Positions 1 through 5,232 of a stretch of 5,232 bases of DNA are shown here, one piece after another. Origin of the DNA: Caryophanales bacterium UBA1744 (lineage in GTDB: Bacteria; Bacillota_I; Bacilli_A; RFN20; CAG-826). How positions within the stretch are numbered: position 1 is the first letter of the stretch; every line of letters begins with the position of its first letter. The notes under the pieces are model-generated. The model saw nothing but the letters and a program-made list of their open reading frames with translations. It had not been told where the DNA came from and ran no database searches. The stretch is from the NCBI GenBank assembly GCA_002314915.1, contig DCHU01000023.1:5569-10800 (forward strand). The letters run 5' to 3'. A program made the position numbers and the translations under genes.

Positions 1-2432
1 ATGACATACTTTACTTTGTAAGCATCACCAAGATTGATATACATAGTCTTTGTGTTTGTTGAGATGTCATAACCCATGTAAATATCAGGTTTAAATGTGC
101 CAATTGCAGGGATTTCGATATCCTTTGACATCTTAAGAGCGATTTGGAGCAACTGATCTTTGTATTTGAACTTGCCACTGATTTGATTCTCGGTGCTGTT
201 TACATTGTAAGAGAGTCCTGCTTCTAATTCGTCTTCGCTGACCGCATCTAAGTATGTGGTAATGATATCGCCTGCAGCTTTGAGGGCTACATTGGCGACG
301 TTGAGCACTTTTGCAACGGCAATGCTCTGGTTAATGTTTTCAACAACCATCTGCCACTGCTCACCATATCCAGCCTGCTTGATTGCACTGACACTGGTGT
401 CGGATGTGAAGTCGTATGCGATATCTGCAGCACTTACTGTATTTGCGGCATATGTAGGATTCATAGCCTCTGGCAAGTAGTTATATGCAGTTGTGTTCTC
501 GATTTCGAATAACTCATTTACGTAATCTTTAACAAGAGCAGCTGCTAAACGAGCGATATGCTCTGCAGTCTCTTTTAAGACGGTTTCAAGGACAGTTGGG
601 ACTTCACTGATGGTCTCAACTGCATTTATCTTTGCGATTTCTTCTTTTGAGAATTCTCTTAAGTCTTCTTTTGCTGCCTGATGAGGACACTTCTCTAATC
701 CGGCATCAATGACTTCCTGAAGTTTTGCTAAAGCAATCTTCTTTGTTTCTGCTAAAGCAAAATCGGCGAGGTCTTTCTTGATTTCAGTTACGCATGGTGC
801 GAATCCTTCAACTGTATCAACCGCTTCAAGTTTTGCCTTTTCGGTGTTATAGAATGTGCGAGTATCTGTTTTGACCGCATCGTAAGGAATCATATCAATA
901 AGTTCGTTTACATATGGGTCAAGTTCTTCTAACGCCTTGTTCTTGGCTTCGATGATGAGCGCTTCTAACTGTTGTTTGATGAATTCTTTTGTATCGCTGA
1001 CGATTGCGTTATACGCTTCAACGATTCCATCAACACTCTCGATTCCTTCAAGTGTTCTAATTTGGGTGTTGTAGTATGTCTGAACCGACTGTCTTAAATC
1101 AGGGTCAGAAATCTGGGAGATGAGTGGGTTGATCTGAGCGTTGAGTTCAGATAATGCGATTGTCTTAAGTCTATTGAAGACAAAGTATTTTGTATCATCG
1201 ATGACTTTCTGAACTGCATCTTTAGCGGTGTCAATATCCTCGATTGCGATAATGATTGCTTTCTCATCGTTATAGTATCCCTGGACTTCCGCCTTTAAGG
1301 TGTCATTAGGGATCTTGTCGATTACTGGGTTGATGAGTTCATCGAGTTTATCGAATGCTGCCTGTTTAAGGGTATTGATTGCCTTCTTTGTCTCATCTTT
1401 GATGAATGCTTTCGTATCTTCGATGATTTCCTGGTAGATGGTTACGACTTCGCCAACGCTTCCTATTGAGGCAATCTTGCCTATTTCTGTGTCATAGAAT
1501 GACTGGACTGATGTCTTTAATGGTTCGTATGGGATTTCCTGGATAAGTGGGTTGATAGTGTTGTTTACTAACTCCACTGCCACAGGCTTCAAAGAGTTAA
1601 TAGCAAAATCCTTGGAATCGTTAACGACTTTGTCCACTACATCTTTTGCGGCGTCGATGCTGTCGATTTCAGTGATGTATTTCTTTTCTCTGTCATAGAA
1701 ATCCTGCGTGTCTTTCTTGAGGTTTTCATGAGGGATCTTTGCGATATATGGATAAACAAGTTCATCGAGTTTAGCAAGCGCAGCATCTCTAAGAGTTGCG
1801 ACTGCCTTCTTTGTTTCTTCTTCAATGAATGATTTGGTGTCTTCGATTGCTTCCTGGTAGACGGTGACTAAGTCATCGAGTGTTGTTATAGCGGCAATCT
1901 TTGCCATCTCTTTGTCATAGAAGTTCTTTACAGATGTCTCTAATGGAGCATATGGGATTTTCTCAATCAATGGGTTGATGATGCTGTTGACCTTCTCGAT
2001 TGCGAGAGGCTTTAAGACATTGATTGCAAAGTTTTTTGTATCCTCAATAACTTTGTTAACTGCATTTTTGGCAGTCTCTAAGTTAGTGATTTCATTAACG
2101 TATGTTTTCTCAGTATCGTAATACTTCTGAGTTTCCGCTTTGAGTTCATCGTGAGGGATCTTTGCGATGTTTGGATACACGATTTCATCGAGCTTATCTA
2201 AGGCCGCTTTCTTGTAGGACGCTAAAAGAGCAGACGTATCCTCTGAGGAACTAGTTACAACAGGCTGTTCGCTAGTTACGATCACTTCTGATGTGACGGT
2301 TTCGCTTGTTCTAGTTTCGGATGTTGTTGGTGTTTGGTCACTTGTTTTAGGTGTTTCTGGTTTATCTCCACCTCCACAAGAGGCAATCAACATAGTTGAT
2401 GCCGCTAAAGTTAATAATGTTCTCTTTTTCAT
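1..2432 (-). CDS. Large repeat-containing surface lipoprotein (3' end beyond window)
   Basis: 810 residues are visible and the frame is still open at the window edge. The start is ATG at 2432, with AGAGAGG 7 nt upstream. Residues 1-19 form a lipoprotein signal peptide: MKKR, a hydrophobic stretch, then lipobox I-A-S-C with Cys19 as the predicted lipidated residue, followed by Gly-Gly-Gly. Residues 23-67 are a Thr/Ser/Glu linker typical of Gram-positive surface proteins. Residues 76-639 are four tandem 141-residue, mostly helical, acidic/lysine-rich units. Residues about 640-690 are a non-repeat junction; about 694-732 look helical; from about 740 on the sequence looks beta-rich and runs off the edge. 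The protein should be anchored to the outer face of the membrane, with the repeats acting as a stalk or spacer. It follows the zinc-ribbon membrane gene by 16 nt, so the two are probably cotranscribed. I do not recognise a named family, and the function is unknown. Coding, start and lipoprotein nature are well supported. Confidence 0.93.
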   Translation of the reverse strand, partial: MKKRTLLTLAASTMLIASCGGGDKPETPKTSDQTPTTSETRTSETVTSEVIVTSEQPVVTSSSEDTSALLASYKKAALDKLDEIVYPNIAKIPHDELKAETQKYYDTEKTYVNEITNLETAKNAVNKVIEDTKNFAINVLKPLAIEKVNSIINPLIEKIPYAPLETSVKNFYDKEMAKIAAITTLDDLVTVYQEAIEDTKSFIEEETKKAVATLRDAALAKLDELVYPYIAKIPHENLKKDTQDFYDREKKYITEIDSIDAAKDVVDKVVNDSKDFAINSLKPVAVELVNNTINPLIQEIPYEPLKTSVQSFYDTEIGKIASIGSVGEVVTIYQEIIEDTKAFIKDETKKAINTLKQAAFDKLDELINPVIDKIPNDTLKAEVQGYYNDEKAIIIAIEDIDTAKDAVQKVIDDTKYFVFNRLKTIALSELNAQINPLISQISDPDLRQSVQTYYNTQIRTLEGIESVDGIVEAYNAIVSDTKEFIKQQLEALIIEAKNKALEELDPYVNELIDMIPYDAVKTDTRTFYNTEKAKLEAVDTVEGFAPCVTEIKKDLADFALAETKKIALAKLQEVIDAGLEKCPHQAAKEDLREFSKEEIAKINAVETISEVPTVLETVLKETAEHIARLAAALVKDYVNELFEIENTTAYNYLPEAMNPTYAANTVSAADIAYDFTSDTSVSAIKQAGYGEQWQMVVENINQSIAVAKVLNVANVALKAAGDIITTYLDAVSEDELEAGLSYNVNSTENQISGKFKYKDQLLQIALKMSKDIEIPAIGTFKPDIYMGYDISTNTKTMYINLGDAYKVKYV
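516..2207 (-). repeat. Four tandem 423-bp (141-aa) repeats inside the lipoprotein gene
   Basis: The units are 2207-1785, 1784-1362, 1361-939 and 938-516, encoding residues 76-216, 217-357, 358-498 and 499-639. Each unit contains two related half-modules (67 then 74 residues). Each half-module has an Ala-rich helix start, an Ile-Pro (IP) motif, an aromatic pair such as YY/FY about 12 residues later, and an acidic-Asp-Thr-Lys-x-Phe motif near its end in the better-preserved copies. The IP motif falls at residues 93, 160, 234, 301, 375, 516 and 583; the eighth position (441-442) reads Ile-Ser. The register is kept without any insertion or deletion. By hand count, units 1 and 2 are identical at about 85 of 141 residues. 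Units 3 and 4 are progressively more diverged. The pattern indicates ancient tandem duplication of a helical-bundle domain. Confidence 0.93.
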
Positions 2433-2439
2433 ATGTTAA

Positions 2440-2446
2440 CCTCTCT
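2440..2446 (-). promoter_or_regulatory. Ribosome binding site of the lipoprotein gene
   Basis: AGAGAGG lies 7 nt before the ATG, within the 16-nt gap after the stop codon of the zinc-ribbon gene. There is no room for a separate promoter in the gap, which supports cotranscription. Confidence 0.75.
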
Positions 2447-2448
2447 AA

Positions 2449-2997
2449 TTAGAATACTGCTTTAAAAAATAACACTATAAGTGCAATGACTAATACTGCG
2501 AATCCAATGAAGAATCCGGACCAGAAGCTGACGCCGGCTGTAGTTCCGCAATAGCCAAAGAAACAGCAAATCGCTAAGCCAATGATGGCGCCTATTATTA
2601 AGAGAGTTGTCCAAAATCTCTTATCTTTGCGTCTCGCTTCTTCATTCGCTTCTGCAATACGTTTTGCTTCTGCCCTATCAGCAGCGGTTTGTCTGTCATA
2701 GCAAGATTTGCACAAAACTACGAATTCCGATTCCCAATGGGTGTATCTGCCGGAGCGAACACTTTTCTTTCTCTCATATCTAAATTGCTGTTCATCCTGC
2801 TTGATTCCGTGTTTACAGTCATGACAAACAGCGACAACAGGTGATTCAGCCTTTTTCACTTCTTGAGCAGGCGTTGCCGGCTGTGGATCGTTTCTGGTTT
2901 TGAAGCTATTCTCGCAATATGGGCATTTTGCAGAACTCTGGCATTCGCTCACTTCAACCGCACCACCACAGAATGGGCAAGACATTTTATAACTCAT
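2449..2997 (-). CDS. Zinc-ribbon protein with C-terminal membrane hairpin (182 aa)
   Basis: The N-terminus carries CPFC (Cys7, Cys10) and CPYC (Cys25, Cys28), a classic zinc-ribbon knuckle pair. After a Pro/Ala linker (36-53) a second set follows, CHDC (58-61) and CKSC (96-99), probably a second zinc site. Residues about 104-127 are a charged Ala/Glu/Arg/Lys helix. Two hydrophobic segments follow, about 128-150 and 157-179, with only a short loop between them. The positively charged RRKDKR stretch before the first segment predicts that the zinc domains are cytoplasmic and the hairpin loop lies outside. The start ATG has GGAGG 8 nt upstream; the internal Met5 is spaced too far from it. It is the first gene of a likely two-gene operon with the lipoprotein. 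A TAGAAT hexamer at 3039-3044 is the best -10 candidate, with only a weak -35. No precise family or function is recognised; a scaffold, assembly or regulatory role for the lipoprotein is speculation. Confidence 0.92.
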   Translation of the reverse strand: MSYKMSCPFCGGAVEVSECQSSAKCPYCENSFKTRNDPQPATPAQEVKKAESPVVAVCHDCKHGIKQDEQQFRYERKKSVRSGRYTHWESEFVVLCKSCYDRQTAADRAEAKRIAEANEEARRKDKRFWTTLLIIGAIIGLAICCFFGYCGTTAGVSFWSGFFIGFAVLVIALIVLFFKAVF

Positions 2998-3005
2998 GGG
3001 ATTTT

Positions 3006-3010
3006 CCTCC
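3006..3010 (-). promoter_or_regulatory. Ribosome binding site of the zinc-ribbon gene
   Basis: GGAGG lies 8 nt before the ATG at 2997 and favours this start over the in-frame ATG four codons later. Confidence 0.8.
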
Positions 3011-3074
3011 GTGTATTTGCAAATAATCTTAATGGCTTATTCTAACCCTTAAAGAATGCCCAGGTTTAATTAAT

Positions 3075-3092
3075 GTTAACTTGAGGTTTACA
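3075..3092 (-). promoter_or_regulatory. Putative operator, copy 2 (upstream of zinc-ribbon/lipoprotein operon)
   Basis: On the + strand this reads GTTAAC, TTGA, GGTTTACA. The same two blocks with the same 4-bp gap occur at 3951-3968 upstream of the XRE regulator gene, giving 15 of 18 matching positions in the same orientation relative to the downstream gene. It lies about 30 bp upstream of the TAGAAT candidate -10, comparable to about 26 bp in the other copy. Binding by the XRE protein is inferred, not shown. Confidence 0.5.
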
Positions 3093-3123
3093 AATAAATA
3101 AAAGACCCTATTTCTAGAGCCTT
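3092..3123 (-). terminator. Intrinsic terminator of the XRE regulator gene
   Basis: In the minus-strand RNA a 9-bp stem (AAGGCUCUA with UAGGGUCUU) closes on a GAAA tetraloop and is followed by UUUUAUUUAUUU. Two of the pairs are G-U wobbles that would be A-C mismatches in + strand RNA, so the direction is clearly minus. The stop codon of the XRE gene overlaps the foot of the stem. It separates the XRE gene from the downstream operon. Confidence 0.85.
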
Positions 3124-3877
3124 ATTGAGTAACAAATGTTAGGTTTTTCCAACGGATGCTAATGCCGTCTTTATCTCTTGTTACGGTGATTGGATACCAG
3201 TCTTCTGTTGATGTTCCAGTGTAATGGTATAGTTTGCCTTCCATCATGCCAGACACTTCGTTATATCCGGTGAACACGCTGGATTTGATGTATTCATCTT
3301 TTAACTCAGGTGCATCGGTTGTTGCGTCAACCCAGTCGTACACAGATGTTAATAAGACTGAGTCGTTTATCTTTTCGATTGTCCAGATGTATCTACCTGC
3401 TTTCCATTTGCCAACCATGTCGGTCACTACGAGTGAACGGGTTAACTCTTCGGTTGTTGGTTCTGCTATAGATGATTCCTGTTCTGGAATAGATGATTCC
3501 ACAACGGATGTCGTCTCATTCTCTGCAGGGGCGATGACCACCGCTTTCTTTGTAGCGCGTCCTATAAAGAAACCGGTTATGCCTAATGCGAGTGCGGATA
3601 CGACTATAGACGATATCACTAGCGGTGTATTCTTACGCTTTTGAGGCCGGGGCTCCACCTCGGAAACCTCTCCGAGTTCTCTATCGTCGTCCAATAATTC
3701 ATCAAACGATACGTTAAAGACCTTGGTAAGTTTCCTGATTTTCTCAAGATCTGGCGTGTTTTCGCCAGATTCCCATTTGAAAACCGATTGTCTGGATACT
3801 TCCATAATGCCGGCTAAATCCTCTTGGGTATAGCCTTTTCTTTTTCTCAGTTTTGTTATTTTGTCACAAAGCTTCAC
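3122..3877 (-). CDS. Membrane-anchored XRE-family transcriptional regulator (251 aa)
   Basis: Residues about 3-62 form an XRE/Cro-type helix-turn-helix: TQEDLA (17-22), the recognition helix around SRQSVFKWESG (28-38), then the usual P-D-L-x-K-I-x-K-L and FDELL ending. A basic/acidic linker (63-83) leads to one membrane segment (about 84-106) flanked by Arg/Lys, a Ser/Thr/Glu-rich stalk (119-146), and a C-terminal, probably beta-rich domain (about 148-251) starting with a GKW motif. The predicted topology is DNA-binding inside and C-terminal domain outside, as expected for a one-component envelope sensor. The start chosen is GTG at 3877 because AGGAGGG lies 6 nt upstream and the helix-turn-helix begins at once. 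A longer frame from ATG at 3937 would read through the ribosome site and the -10 region. The gene has its own promoter and terminator. The ligand is unknown. Confidence 0.93.
   Translation of the reverse strand: MKLCDKITKLRKRKGYTQEDLAGIMEVSRQSVFKWESGENTPDLEKIRKLTKVFNVSFDELLDDDRELGEVSEVEPRPQKRKNTPLVISSIVVSALALGITGFFIGRATKKAVVIAPAENETTSVVESSIPEQESSIAEPTTEELTRSLVVTDMVGKWKAGRYIWTIEKINDSVLLTSVYDWVDATTDAPELKDEYIKSSVFTGYNEVSGMMEGKLYHYTGTSTEDWYPITVTRDKDGISIRWKNLTFVTQ
3468..3500 (-). repeat. Short direct repeat in the XRE stalk coding region
   Basis: ATAGATGATTCC (+ strand) occurs at 3468-3479 and 3489-3500, a 21-bp offset. It encodes the repeated Glu-Ser-Ser-Ile of the extracytoplasmic linker (residues 127-130 and 134-137). 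This looks like an in-frame seven-codon slippage duplication in a flexible region. Confidence 0.6.
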
Positions 3878-3883
3878 AGTTAT

Positions 3884-3890
3884 CCCTCCT
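3884..3890 (-). promoter_or_regulatory. Ribosome binding site that sets the GTG start of the XRE gene
   Basis: AGGAGGG lies 6 nt before GTG (3877-3875). It is the strongest Shine-Dalgarno match in the window and argues against the upstream in-frame ATG at 3937. Confidence 0.88.
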
Positions 3891-3900
3891 GTTTGAGAAA

Positions 3901-3923
3901 AGTATCGTTTGAATAAGGATACT
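3901..3923. promoter_or_regulatory. Inverted repeat over the XRE promoter (possible operator)
   Basis: AGTATC (3901-3906) and GATACT (3918-3923) form a perfect 6-bp inverted repeat separated by 11 bp. The upstream arm overlaps the predicted -10 box, and the other arm lies in the predicted transcribed leader. The position fits an autorepression site, but a 6-bp repeat is short and binding is inferred. Confidence 0.35.
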
Positions 3924-3947
3924 ACTAAAGAAAGCAAAGGGTAACAA
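3919..3947 (-). promoter_or_regulatory. Predicted sigma-70-type promoter of the XRE gene
   Basis: A -35 TTGTTA (3947-3942) and a -10 TAGTAT (3924-3919) are separated by 17 bp, each matching 4 of 6 consensus positions. The -10 ends about 41 nt before the GTG start, leaving a leader that holds the AGGAGGG site. It lies downstream of the DUF3800 terminator, so the XRE gene appears to be its own unit. Confidence 0.5.
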
Positions 3948-3950
3948 GTC

Positions 3951-3968
3951 GTTAACTGATGGTTTACA
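3951..3968 (-). promoter_or_regulatory. Putative operator, copy 1 (upstream of XRE gene)
   Basis: On the + strand this reads GTTAAC, TGAT, GGTTTACA and ends 3 bp upstream of the predicted -35 box. It matches the copy at 3075-3092 in both blocks and in spacing. A site just upstream of -35 would suit activation or upstream repression. The half GGTTTACA weakly resembles half of a CcpA/LacI-type site, which is an alternative reading. Confidence 0.5.
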
Positions 3969-3976
3969 TTCGCTAC

Positions 3977-4010
3977 AAAAAAGGGACGGTTTTTATTACC
4001 GACCCATCCC
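3977..4010 (-). terminator. Intrinsic terminator of the DUF3800 gene
   Basis: In the minus-strand RNA, GGGUCGGU pairs with ACCGUCCC (one internal mismatch, 7-nt loop) and is followed by six U. A competing upstream arm (GGGAUGG, + positions 4004-4010) can pair with the same CCGUCCC with one wobble, so two mutually exclusive hairpins share the 3' arm. Both would end at the same U-tract. Confidence 0.8.
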
Positions 4011-4067
4011 GTTCCAGCGTCTCTTATTGGTTGTTATCCGAAAATGTGGAGCGCAAATTCTCTTAAG

Positions 4068-4802
4068 TTATTTTTTAAAGTAGTCAAATCCGTCTTCAAC
4101 AACAACGGTGTCCGGCAACAGGAAAGAAAACATATTCCTTTGCCCCTTGACCGTTCCGCCATTGCCAAGAGCGATGTGATAGCAATGGTTTGCGACGATA
4201 TCCGCAGCCCTGACAAGTGTATCCCTAGACGAATCCGCAAACTGCAAACACACATCTTTTAGTCTTGGGAATATCGGATCGAAGTATTTATCCCATTCGA
4301 AGTTAAAGGTGCCGAACTTGAATTCGTTGAGCAAATTCTCTCTCAACTCATATTTACCATCTGTGGCCGTTGAGTGTTCATCTGCATAAACGTAAATGTA
4401 ATCGACATCGTCAGGATTCAAATACCCTTGTTTGATTAATGTCTCAAAACATTTCTTCAAAACAAGTTTATAGGCATAATCAAGGTATCTTTGCTTATGA
4501 CGTTTACTGTTGAATATTGAGAAGTTCAGAGCTTTTTCCCTGATAGAGACAGAGAACTTGAACACGTTGTTCAGAGAACGGAATATCTTTCCTTTTTCAG
4601 CATTTGTAATATTGGATGCTTTTAGTTCGTAGTCCTCTGGGTATTTTCCGGATTCCCTTATGACCTTTTCGACATGAGAATACTTTCTGGCATTATCATT
4701 TCGTTCTTTTGTGCTGAAGCAAATTATCCCGCCAAAAACAAAATAATCATTATGCAAATGATCAAAAACACCAGATTCGTCGGAATAAACGTAAATATTC
4801 AT
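4068..4802 (-). CDS. DUF3800 domain protein (244 aa)
   Basis: The N-terminus reads MNIYVYSDESG, the hallmark short strand plus DESG motif of the DUF3800 family. Further family-type features are E-L-K at 59-61, Y-A-D-E at 139-142 and a C-terminal A-D-S followed by L-x-x-A-A-D-I-V-A (189-204). These scattered acidic residues (Asp8, Glu9, Asp141, Glu142, Asp190, Asp201) could form a metal-dependent nuclease-like site; that is inference, as the family has no settled biochemical role that I can cite. The length is normal for the family and the protein looks intact and soluble. An in-frame TAG two codons upstream fixes the start at or after this ATG. There is no Shine-Dalgarno site: a terminator hairpin with a U-tract sits directly in front. 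DUF3800 genes are often accessory, found in mobile or defence-rich regions, but no partner gene is seen here. Confidence 0.92.
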   Translation of the reverse strand: MNIYVYSDESGVFDHLHNDYFVFGGIICFSTKERNDNARKYSHVEKVIRESGKYPEDYELKASNITNAEKGKIFRSLNNVFKFSVSIREKALNFSIFNSKRHKQRYLDYAYKLVLKKCFETLIKQGYLNPDDVDYIYVYADEHSTATDGKYELRENLLNEFKFGTFNFEWDKYFDPIFPRLKDVCLQFADSSRDTLVRAADIVANHCYHIALGNGGTVKGQRNMFSFLLPDTVVVEDGFDYFKK

Positions 4803-4809
4803 ATTCTAT

Positions 4810-4830
4810 AAAAAAAGCCACATATGTGGC
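4810..4830 (-). terminator. Strong hairpin plus U7 just before the DUF3800 start
   Basis: A perfect 14-nt palindrome (GCCACATATGTGGC, 4817-4830) is followed on the minus strand by seven T. The stem is GC-rich (GCCAC/GTGGC), with the central ATAT as loop. The + strand side is followed by CCCCC, so it works only as a minus-strand terminator. It presumably ends the partial upstream gene, yet its U-tract finishes only 7 nt before the DUF3800 ATG. Confidence 0.85.
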
Positions 4831-4914
4831 CCCCATGGCCGACGACAACACATGCCGCTTAAACGTTAATTCGGTTACATGGGTATACAGCTTGGTTTTC
4901 CAACTGCACTTAAA

Positions 4915-5232
4915 TTATATCCACATCTCGGCATATTTCAACCGTTTTAGACATGAGAATCGGGCAATCGCATCCTGTTCTTCTTCTACCAGTGAGGCTT
5001 CATATAAATCTGATGCAGTTTTATAGAGGATGTCATATATGGATGTGTCGTATGTGTAATACAGTGAATATGACTTAGCGAATGTTCCTGTTCTATAACT
5101 GATCTCCGCTATACCGGATGGGTGCATGCGGATGTAATGATGCTTTGAGGTATAGTTATTTGAACCGTATTGTAAATAAACCTCTTCATCTATTCCGCTA
5201 GATGGGATATTCGTGAGACGGAATGAGTCCTT
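4915..5232 (-). CDS. Unrecognised Tyr-rich protein, C-terminal part (5' end beyond window)
   Basis: The frame is open from the right window edge to TAA at 4917-4915, giving 105 visible residues. An internal Met (5127) is not a convincing start: the frame continues uninterrupted upstream for 35 codons with similar composition. Tyrosine is unusually common (13 of 105), with runs such as SYSLYYTYD. The first two thirds look beta-rich; the end, from about residue 69, looks helical and charged (ASLVEEEQDAIARF). No family motif is recognised, and neither a signal peptide nor catalytic residues can be judged without the N-terminus. The terminator at 4830-4810 lies 84 nt downstream. Coding status is likely from the open frame and the placed terminator, but the function is unknown. 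Confidence 0.7.
   Translation of the reverse strand, partial: KDSFRLTNIPSSGIDEEVYLQYGSNNYTSKHHYIRMHPSGIAEISYRTGTFAKSYSLYYTYDTSIYDILYKTASDLYEASLVEEEQDAIARFSCLKRLKYAEMWI

Noticed and set aside
256..480. Plus-strand open frame of 74 codons inside the lipoprotein gene
   Set aside because: It is antisense to a well-supported gene, has no ribosome site, and its apparent hydrophobic pattern is a by-product of the opposite strand's Ala/Lys-rich codons.
1637..1825. 62-codon minus-strand frame within the repeat region
   Set aside because: It is an out-of-frame shadow of the lipoprotein repeats, with Lys/Arg/Ser-rich low-complexity output and no ribosome site.
516..2207. Periodic repeats considered as CRISPR or a satellite
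   Set aside because: The period is 423 bp, a multiple of three, in frame and diverged like protein repeats; there are no short identical repeats with unique spacers.
2435..2440. GTTAAC just before the lipoprotein start as another copy of the shared motif
   Set aside because: The second block GGTTTACA is absent, so it is only a common 6-bp palindrome.
3039..3044. TAGAAT as a full promoter for the zinc-ribbon operon
   Set aside because: The -10 match is fair and well placed, but the hexamers 16-18 bp upstream match -35 poorly, so it is mentioned in the gene entry and not called as a feature.
3234..3644. 136-codon plus-strand frame opposite the XRE gene
   Set aside because: It is fully antisense to a gene with clear domain evidence, with no ribosome site or recognisable domain.
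4044..4262. Plus- and minus-strand short frames over the end of the DUF3800 gene
   Set aside because: They overlap a complete, recognisable protein in another frame and show no independent signals.
4888..4906. Hairpin CAG(C)TTGG-TTTT-CCAACTG in the gap after the partial gene
   Set aside because: The 7-bp stem has one bulged base and no U-tract on either strand; it is too weak to call a terminator or RNA element.

Overview
All supported genes in this window lie on the minus strand. The sequence is AT-rich but not extreme, with clear Shine-Dalgarno sites, TAA stops and U-tract terminators. The long gene begins with a lipoprotein signal followed by a Ser/Thr/Glu-rich linker. Together these suggest a low-GC Gram-positive bacterium, probably a gut-type uncultured member of the Bacilli/Erysipelotrichia/Mollicutes-related groups. 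That placement is an inference from style. The reading frames fit the standard code.

Layout in transcription order (right to left). (1) 5232-4915: the C-terminal 105 residues of an unrecognised Tyr-rich protein, cut by the window edge and followed by a strong terminator at 4830-4810. (2) 4802-4068: a DUF3800-family protein of 244 aa whose start codon lies only 7 nt after that terminator's U-tract and has no Shine-Dalgarno site. It ends at its own terminator (4010-3977). (3) 3877-3122: a membrane-anchored XRE-type regulator with an N-terminal helix-turn-helix, one membrane segment and an outside C-terminal domain. It starts at a GTG with a near-perfect ribosome site and has its own promoter and terminator. 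(4) 2997-2449: a 182-aa protein with two zinc-binding Cys regions and a two-helix membrane hairpin. (5) 2432-1: a large surface lipoprotein starting 16 nt downstream of gene 4, with 810 residues visible and the C-terminus beyond the window. Its body is four gapless tandem repeats of exactly 141 residues, each made of two related half-modules.

The main regulatory observation is an 18-bp two-part motif (GTTAAC, 4 bp, GGTTTACA on the + strand). It occurs with identical spacing and orientation just upstream of both the XRE gene and the zinc-ribbon/lipoprotein operon. The simplest hypothesis is a small envelope-sensing circuit in which the membrane-bound XRE protein controls itself and the neighbouring surface-protein operon. 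No RNA genes, insertion sequences, CRISPR arrays or origins were seen, and there is no stretch over 300 bases without a gene.
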